From positions 1 through 18,705 of the forward strand of contig VSPV01000037.1 of the NCBI GenBank assembly GCA_009775605.1: a stretch of DNA of 18,705 bases. The letters run 5' to 3'. The notes beneath the pieces were generated by a model. That model did no database searches and was not told the origin of the DNA. It saw only the letters and a program-made list of their open reading frames with translations. Positions 15,178 to 18,705 of this stretch are shown piece by piece. Made by a program: the position numbers and the translations under genes. Position 1 is the stretch's first letter, and every line of letters begins with the position of its first letter. The stretch is from Paramuribaculum sp. GTDB taxonomy: Bacteria > Bacteroidota > Bacteroidia > Bacteroidales > Muribaculaceae.

Positions 15178-16281
15178 ATGAGCTGGATTCTAATAGACCT
15201 TTCCGTATTTATCTGTGTGATGGCCCTCTGCGGCATCATAATTCCGCAGATTCTTCTTATAGCATTCAGAAAAAAACTTTTTGATACACCCGATTCGCGC
15301 AAAATCCACAAACTTGAGATTCCACGTCTGGGAGGAATTGCTTTCTTCCCCTCGATGATGTTCGCCATTTCCCTGCTTTACGGCTTCGGCTTGTATTCGG
15401 GAAACAATCTGGTGCTTTCGCGTCTGTGGGAGAACATGCAGCCGCTTTGCTTCATTCTCAGTGGTGCGATTCTGCTTTATCTTACCGGTATGGCCGACGA
15501 CCTGGTGGGTGTGCGCTATAAGGCGAAGTTTATCATGCAGACCATTTCGGCATGCCTGATTATAAGCGGCGGCATGATGCTCGACAATCTTCATGGCCTG
15601 TGTGGAATAGGAGCGCTGCCCATAGCAATTGCGGTGCCGCTCACGGTGTTACTCATAGTATTTATTATAAATGCCATCAACCTCATAGACGGTATAGACG
15701 GTCTCGCCTCCGGCCTCTCGGCCGTAGCGTGCGTTTTCTATACCTACGTTTTCTATCAGGCGGGTCTTTATCTCTTCTCGGCTATTGCGGTAGCAACACT
15801 CGGCGCACTGGTGCCTTTCTTCATCTACAATGTCTTCGGTAATCCCCAGAAACATCAGAAGATATTCATGGGCGATACCGGCGCGCTTACTATCGGTCTG
15901 TTCCTGAGTGTGATGAGCATAAGGATATGTCAGATTCCAGATGTGGTGACCCAGAGCAATTCGGCGGTGGTGGCTTTTGCTCCGCTGCTGATACCTTGTC
16001 TGGATGTAGTCAGGGTATATCTTCATCGTATTCGTGCACATAAGAATCCGTTTATGCCCGACAAATCGCATATCCACCACAAGCTGCTTGCCATAGGCAT
16101 CAACCAACGTGTGGCGATGCCCACAATTATCGGCTGCTCGGCTCTTTTCACTCTGGTGAATTGTCTTTTGTCGCCCACGGTGGATATAACCCTTCTCTTT
16201 GTGCTGGATATAGCGGTATGGATCGGTATCAATATGGTGCTGAGCCGCATGATCTATAAGCGTACCGGCGTGAAATTCTGA
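15178..16281 (+). CDS. Polyprenyl-phosphate sugar-1-phosphate transferase (WecA/MraY family)
   Basis: Integral membrane enzyme that moves a sugar-1-phosphate, typically GlcNAc-1-P from UDP-GlcNAc, onto undecaprenyl phosphate and so starts synthesis of O-antigen, capsule or other surface glycans. 367 residues with about 10-11 hydrophobic segments. Family motifs: 'RKIHKLEIPRLGGIAFF' (41-57), the Mg-binding DD at 107-108 in 'TGMADDLVGVRYKAKF', 'NLIDGIDGLASGLS' (168-181), 'FMGDTGALTIG' (230-240), and the cytoplasmic 'DKSHIHHKLLAIG' (295-307), the His-rich loop typical of the WecA/TagO branch and not of MraY. No other glycan genes are adjacent, so it looks like a stand-alone initiating enzyme. The 165-base leader with dyads suggests regulation at the RNA or operator level (inference). 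Confidence 0.94.
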   Translation: MSWILIDLSVFICVMALCGIIIPQILLIAFRKKLFDTPDSRKIHKLEIPRLGGIAFFPSMMFAISLLYGFGLYSGNNLVLSRLWENMQPLCFILSGAILLYLTGMADDLVGVRYKAKFIMQTISACLIISGGMMLDNLHGLCGIGALPIAIAVPLTVLLIVFIINAINLIDGIDGLASGLSAVACVFYTYVFYQAGLYLFSAIAVATLGALVPFFIYNVFGNPQKHQKIFMGDTGALTIGLFLSVMSIRICQIPDVVTQSNSAVVAFAPLLIPCLDVVRVYLHRIRAHKNPFMPDKSHIHHKLLAIGINQRVAMPTIIGCSALFTLVNCLLSPTVDITLLFVLDIAVWIGINMVLSRMIYKRTGVKF

Positions 16282-16290
16282 GCCCGGCGA

Positions 16291-16318
16291 CGCTTTGTCG
16301 CTCAGAGGCTGAGTCTTT
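16291..16318 (+). terminator. Weak terminator after the WecA-like gene
   Basis: Two small hairpins, GCGAC/GTCGC overlapping 16287-16300 and CTCAG (16301-16305) / CTGAG (16309-16313), are followed by TCTTTT. Stems are only 5 bp, so this is a modest candidate in the 62-base gap between convergent genes. Confidence 0.4.
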
Positions 16319-16343
16319 TAGCCATTCCGTTTTTTAGCTTTTG

Positions 16344-17651
16344 TCAGCGCCACCGGCGGTAGGCGTATCCAAGCATATTGAATGCCTCGCGGTCAAGCTT
16401 CTCGCGGAATTGCGGGGCGGCTATGGATATGAGCAGGCGCGCACGCTCTATCATGTTCTTTCCCCGGAGATTCACGGCTCCGTATTCAGTCACAACCCAG
16501 TTGGTCTGAAATCGGGTTGTGACTACGCCTGCGCCCTGCGTCAGAACCGGGCGAATCTTGCTTTGGCCTTTTGATGTGGTGGAAAGCATGGCGATGAACG
16601 ACTGGCCGCCGGTGCTTCTTGAAGAGCCGTACACGAAGTCGTGCTGGCCGCCTACGCCGGAATATATGCGTGTGCCGATGGAATCGGCGCAAACTTGTCC
16701 GGAAAGGTCTATCTCCAGACAGGAGTTTATGGCCGCCATGTTATGATTCTGAGCTATTATAAAGGGATCGTTGACCCATGCAATGTCACGCATCACGATG
16801 TCCCTGTTGTGGTCCACGAAATCATATAGCCGTCTTGTGCCGAGCACCAGCGACGCAACCGAGCGCCCGCGCTCAATCTGCTTCAGGGAGTTATCAACAA
16901 CGCCCGCTTCCATCAGGTCCATTAACCCTTCGGTGAGTGCTTCGGAATGAATGCCGAGATGGCGGTGTGATTTCAGGGAATGGAGCACGGCGTTGGGAAT
17001 TGCTCCCACGCCAACCTGCAGCACGGCGCCGTCGGGCAGGAGTTCCGCAATAGCGCGGCCTATGGCGAGCTCCTCCGGCGTGGGAGGCGTATCCACCGTT
17101 TCGGCAAGAGGATCGTTGACTTTCACCATTGCGTCGATGCATGATGAATGAATCACGGAATCACCATAGGTAAATGGCATCAGAGGATTTATCTGGGCCA
17201 CGATAATCCGGGCTTTTTCCACAGCTGAGGGTGTGAGGTCGGCAGACACTCCGAACGATACGAACCCCTCGCTGTCGGGCAACGAGCAGTTGATAAACGC
17301 AACATCCAGCGGAATGGTGCCGTCGCGGAAAAGCTGCGGCACTTGCCCGAAGAAGCGTGGAGTGGTGGTTGCATATCCCTGGTTTACCCATCCCCGCACC
17401 GCGTTAGATACAAAGAAAGAGTCGATGAGAAACGAATCTTTCAGGGCTGGATCGCAGAGCGGTGATACGCGGCGCCCCATGGCGAATGCGTTGTATAGAA
17501 TAACGTCGTGGAGTTCGTGGCCGCGGCGTGCAAGCGCTGCGATAAGCGCCTCGGGAATCGAACCGCTTCCCTGCACAAACACATGGTCGCCGCTTTTGAC
17601 CAGGCGCACAGCCTCGTCGGCCGTCATATATCTGAATTCGGGTTTGGGCAT
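16344..17651 (-). CDS. Acetyl-CoA hydrolase/transferase family CoA-transferase (4-hydroxybutyrate/acetate CoA-transferase-like)
   Basis: Cytoplasmic enzyme that swaps CoA between an acyl-CoA and a free acid such as acetate. 435 residues from ATG 17651, the usual length for the 4-hydroxybutyrate/butyrate CoA-transferase branch; a TTG 96 bases upstream was rejected because it adds unrelated residues. Seen: N-terminal 'SGDHVFVQGSGSIPEALI' (20-37), CoA-loop 'VGVGAIPNAVL' (213-223), and 'GIHSEALTEGLMDL' (233-246), where Glu237 matches the active-site glutamate known from this branch. Further on are 'SGVGGQHDFVYGSSRSTGG' (331-349) and 'TEYGAVNLRGKNMIERA'. Acid specificity cannot be read off; acetate/butyrate or succinate metabolism in an anaerobe would fit. 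Promoter at 17761-17768 with a hairpin in its 110-base leader. Confidence 0.93.
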   Translation of the reverse strand: MPKPEFRYMTADEAVRLVKSGDHVFVQGSGSIPEALIAALARRGHELHDVILYNAFAMGRRVSPLCDPALKDSFLIDSFFVSNAVRGWVNQGYATTTPRFFGQVPQLFRDGTIPLDVAFINCSLPDSEGFVSFGVSADLTPSAVEKARIIVAQINPLMPFTYGDSVIHSSCIDAMVKVNDPLAETVDTPPTPEELAIGRAIAELLPDGAVLQVGVGAIPNAVLHSLKSHRHLGIHSEALTEGLMDLMEAGVVDNSLKQIERGRSVASLVLGTRRLYDFVDHNRDIVMRDIAWVNDPFIIAQNHNMAAINSCLEIDLSGQVCADSIGTRIYSGVGGQHDFVYGSSRSTGGQSFIAMLSTTSKGQSKIRPVLTQGAGVVTTRFQTNWVVTEYGAVNLRGKNMIERARLLISIAAPQFREKLDREAFNMLGYAYRRWR

Positions 17652-17685
17652 AAATGCTCGTATTATGGTGGATGATTGCCCGTAT

Positions 17686-17705
17686 TCTGACTGGTAATAG
17701 TCAGA
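17686..17705 (-). repeat. Hairpin in the leader of the CoA-transferase gene
   Basis: TCTGACT (17686-17692) and AGTCAGA (17699-17705) form a 7-bp inverted repeat around GGTAAT, 35 bases upstream of the ATG. It may be an operator or an RNA hairpin. No U-tract follows. Confidence 0.45.
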
Positions 17706-17760
17706 TTGATTAGATTTAACATGGCCCCGCGCACCGAGGCCTACCAAGGGGAAATCATTG

Positions 17761-17791
17761 CAAATATAAGCAAAATATTCTACCGCGCATA
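17761..17791 (-). promoter_or_regulatory. Promoter of the CoA-transferase gene
   Basis: On the minus strand TATATTTG (17768-17761) is an exact -7 match. At a 19-base spacing TATG (17791-17788) is one mismatch from TTTG. The predicted start near 17755 gives a leader of about 105 bases. Confidence 0.6.
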
Positions 17792-17793
17792 AC

Positions 17794-17822
17794 AGCTGAT
17801 ACAGTTAGCAGATTTATCAGCT
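17794..17822. repeat. Inverted repeat just upstream of the CoA-transferase promoter
   Basis: AGCTGATA (17794-17801) and TATCAGCT (17815-17822) are perfect 8-base inverted arms 13 bases apart, starting 3 bases upstream of the -33 box. Further CAG/ATCAG copies follow to about 17838. The position suits a regulator-binding site; arm centres are 21 bases apart, two helical turns. Confidence 0.5.
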
Positions 17823-18230
17823 ATATCAGATTCAGTTATATAGGTAAGATATTATGAAGCGCATTTAACTCTTTCGATACATGTGGATTTAATCGGAAAT
17901 AAATACACTATTCCATGCGAATTCTTTAAGATACGGAACTTTGTTTAATAATTGCGTCCTATATGTCTGCACCATCTTTGAGGGCTTGCCCAAACCATGC
18001 AAAGACACAAAGAATAATAACGATTACTGACATAACGGTCTATATTTTAGATTACGAGGAATGCCACTACGGCTTTCAGCAGCAAAAATAGCATGAGACC
18101 GTAGCGTAATTTCTGCCCATAGGCGTTAATTAATATTAAGACATAGTGCTCCGGGGAATTTTCAATGAGGCAATATAAAATAAAGGTTGTTAAAATGTGT
18201 CTGCAGTATCCCATGTATAAGGTAAGCCAA
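17823..18230. other. AT-rich intergenic DNA, no gene recognised
   Basis: About 400 bases with frequent stops in all frames. The longest suggestive stretch is a 43-codon minus-strand open frame ending at 17890, without a start codon near its beginning and not recognised. No tRNA, no strong terminator and no full promoter were seen. Confidence 0.5.
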
Positions 18231-18237
18231 CTCGGAG

Positions 18238-18466
18238 CGGCGGAGCCGCGTTTTCTGTAAAACCCGCTGCGTCAGCTGCGGGGGAAACGCTGTCGGTCCC
18301 ACCTGCGGCGAGCCTGGGGATGGCGATGACGCAGTGTGCGTAAACGTGGGAACCCGACGGACTGCCCACGCTTTCGGGGGTGGCAGCGAGGCGCGCATGC
18401 TCCGCAGCTTGCCTCTGGTAGATTTAGACCCGCAGAAAAAGCATTTTTTAATCATATCAATAATTA
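18238..18466 (-). ncRNA. Candidate structured non-coding RNA, family unassigned
   Basis: A GC-rich island (18238-18440) in AT-rich DNA can fold as a closed multibranch structure. Outer stem: TTTTCTG (18251-18257) / CAGAAAA (18433-18439). Next: AGCTGCGG (18274-18281) / CCGCAGCT (18402-18409). Branch 1: GTCGG-T-CCCAC (18292-18302) / GTGGG...CCGAC (18346-18358), capped by CTGCG (18303-18307) / CGCAG (18330-18334) and GCC/GGC with a 7-base loop. Branch 2: CTGCC (18362-18366) / GGCAG (18382-18386), with a GAAA tetraloop if read on the minus strand. A minus-strand promoter (18473-18504) predicts a start near 18466. Both strands carry open frames (97 codons minus, 115 plus), but their Pro/Ser/Arg-rich composition looks like translated RNA gene. 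I do not see SRP, RNase P or tmRNA core motifs. 3' end not located; strand moderately uncertain. Confidence 0.42.
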
Positions 18467-18472
18467 TCTTCG

Positions 18473-18504
18473 CAAAGATAACTAAACCAATGCATTACGC
18501 GCAA
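18473..18504 (-). promoter_or_regulatory. Promoter reading into the GC-rich element
   Basis: On the minus strand TTG (18504-18502), a 21-base spacer and TATCTTTG (18480-18473) fit the Bacteroidetes consensus. The -7 box is one arm of a palindrome: TTATCTT (18464-18470) / AAGATAA (18475-18481) around CGCA, so a regulator or a hairpin could mask it. Confidence 0.6.
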
Positions 18505-18512
18505 TCCATCAC

Positions 18513-18542
18513 CCCAAATGTCCAACTTGCCCAAATGTCCAA
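18513..18542. repeat. Two 13-base direct repeats upstream of the candidate ncRNA promoter
   Basis: CCCAAATGTCCAA occurs at 18513-18525 and again at 18530-18542, a 17-base period. The repeats start 8 bases upstream of the -33 box of the minus-strand promoter, where activator sites are often placed. Confidence 0.7.
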
Positions 18543-18584
18543 TCTGCCGAATTTTATAGTTCTGTTGTGCAGGTATGGTAAAAG

Positions 18585-18623
18585 AAAATTGCAGTTAGTT
18601 GATTATCAGCTAACTGCAATTTT
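18585..18623. terminator. Long bidirectional terminator-like hairpin
   Basis: 18585-18602 pairs with 18606-18623 over 18 bp (one G-T wobble) around loop TTA; the outer arms are AAAATTGCAG and CTGCAATTTT. A-tracts and T-tracts on both sides make it usable in either direction. No gene in the window obviously ends here on the plus strand; it may end a gene coming from the right edge on the minus strand. Confidence 0.6.
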
Positions 18624-18626
18624 AAG

Positions 18627-18651
18627 AAGTTGCCTTGGAAGGGCAACTTTT
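18627..18651 (+). terminator. Second tandem hairpin with U-tract
   Basis: AAGTTGCCTT (18627-18636) pairs with AAGGGCAACTT-type arm (18640-18649) around GGA, 10 bp with one wobble, followed by TTTT to 18651. It lies only 3 bases beyond the preceding 18-bp hairpin, forming a tandem pair. Confidence 0.55.
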
Positions 18652-18705
18652 CTGATGCTTCATGAAACCTCAATTTTGTAAATGCGCTAATATTAGATAA
18701 TTATA

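Noticed and set aside
17890..18023. 43-codon minus-strand open frame in the AT-rich gap
   Set aside because: No start codon near its beginning, no recognised motif and no homologous neighbour; possibly a gene remnant but not supportable.
18162..18455. 97-codon minus-strand frame starting just after the 18473 promoter
   Set aside because: Tempting because of the promoter 18 bases upstream, but it is rich in Pro/Ser/Thr/Arg, has no domain or signal, and its centre coincides with the paired stems. I kept the locus as an RNA candidate; a conserved peptide is not strictly excluded.
18334..18681. 115-codon plus-strand frame across the same element
   Set aside because: No promoter at its start, its end runs through both tandem hairpins, and the composition changes abruptly midway.
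1..18705. CRISPR array, insertion sequence, prophage or integrase
   Set aside because: No regularly spaced repeats beyond the two 13-mers, no transposase or recombinase motifs, and no terminal inverted repeats around any gene.

Overview
The window reads as chromosomal DNA from a Bacteroidales bacterium; a Muribaculaceae-like gut lineage is my guess. The basis is the repeated Bacteroidetes -7 promoter element TAnnTTTG (several copies with a TTTG/TTG about 19-21 bases upstream), the lack of clear Shine-Dalgarno sites, a DUF3078 outer-membrane-type protein, a short Bacteroidetes-style Crp/Fnr regulator, and a tRNA without an encoded CCA. Genes are GC-rich (about 55-60 %) and intergenic DNA is AT-rich. 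I see no transposase, integrase, phage gene or CRISPR array, so most of the window looks like ordinary chromosome.

Layout. (1) 188-4716, minus strand: a compact five-gene run transcribed right to left: DUF3078 protein, two small exported proteins of unknown function (ATGA start/stop overlap), a Crp/Fnr-type regulator and a MATE exporter. A promoter lies at 4798-4805. A promoter at 48-79 points off the left edge. (2) 4922-6456, plus: tyrS with its own promoter, then tRNA-Gln(TTG) with a near-perfect promoter, a 5'-leader hairpin and a strong terminator. (3) 6610-12252, plus: a complete tripartite RND efflux operon (adaptor, inner-membrane pump, TolC-type channel). (4) 12358-13266, plus: a cation diffusion facilitator. 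(5) 13372-14169, minus: a secreted M48 metalloprotease, convergent with the CDF gene over a hairpin terminator. (6) 14254-14808, plus: a small membrane protein, divergent from the protease, with overlapping promoters. (7) 15000-16281, plus: a WecA/MraY-family polyprenyl-phosphate sugar-1-phosphate transferase behind a long leader with a perfect dyad at the predicted start of transcription. (8) 16344-17651, minus: an acetyl-CoA hydrolase/transferase-family CoA-transferase. (9) 17652-18705: about 1 kb without a convincing protein gene.

Themes: transport out of the cell (MATE, RND trio, CDF), envelope proteins (DUF3078, two exported proteins, M48 protease, glycan initiation), and housekeeping translation (tyrS, tRNA-Gln).

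The least explained part is the right-hand kilobase. A GC-rich island at about 18238-18440 can fold into a closed, multibranched structure. On the minus strand it lies downstream of a good promoter (18473-18480, -33 at 18502-18504), which is itself preceded by two 13-base direct repeats spaced 17 bases apart. Two strong hairpins follow at 18585-18651. I read the island as a candidate structured non-coding RNA of unassigned family.
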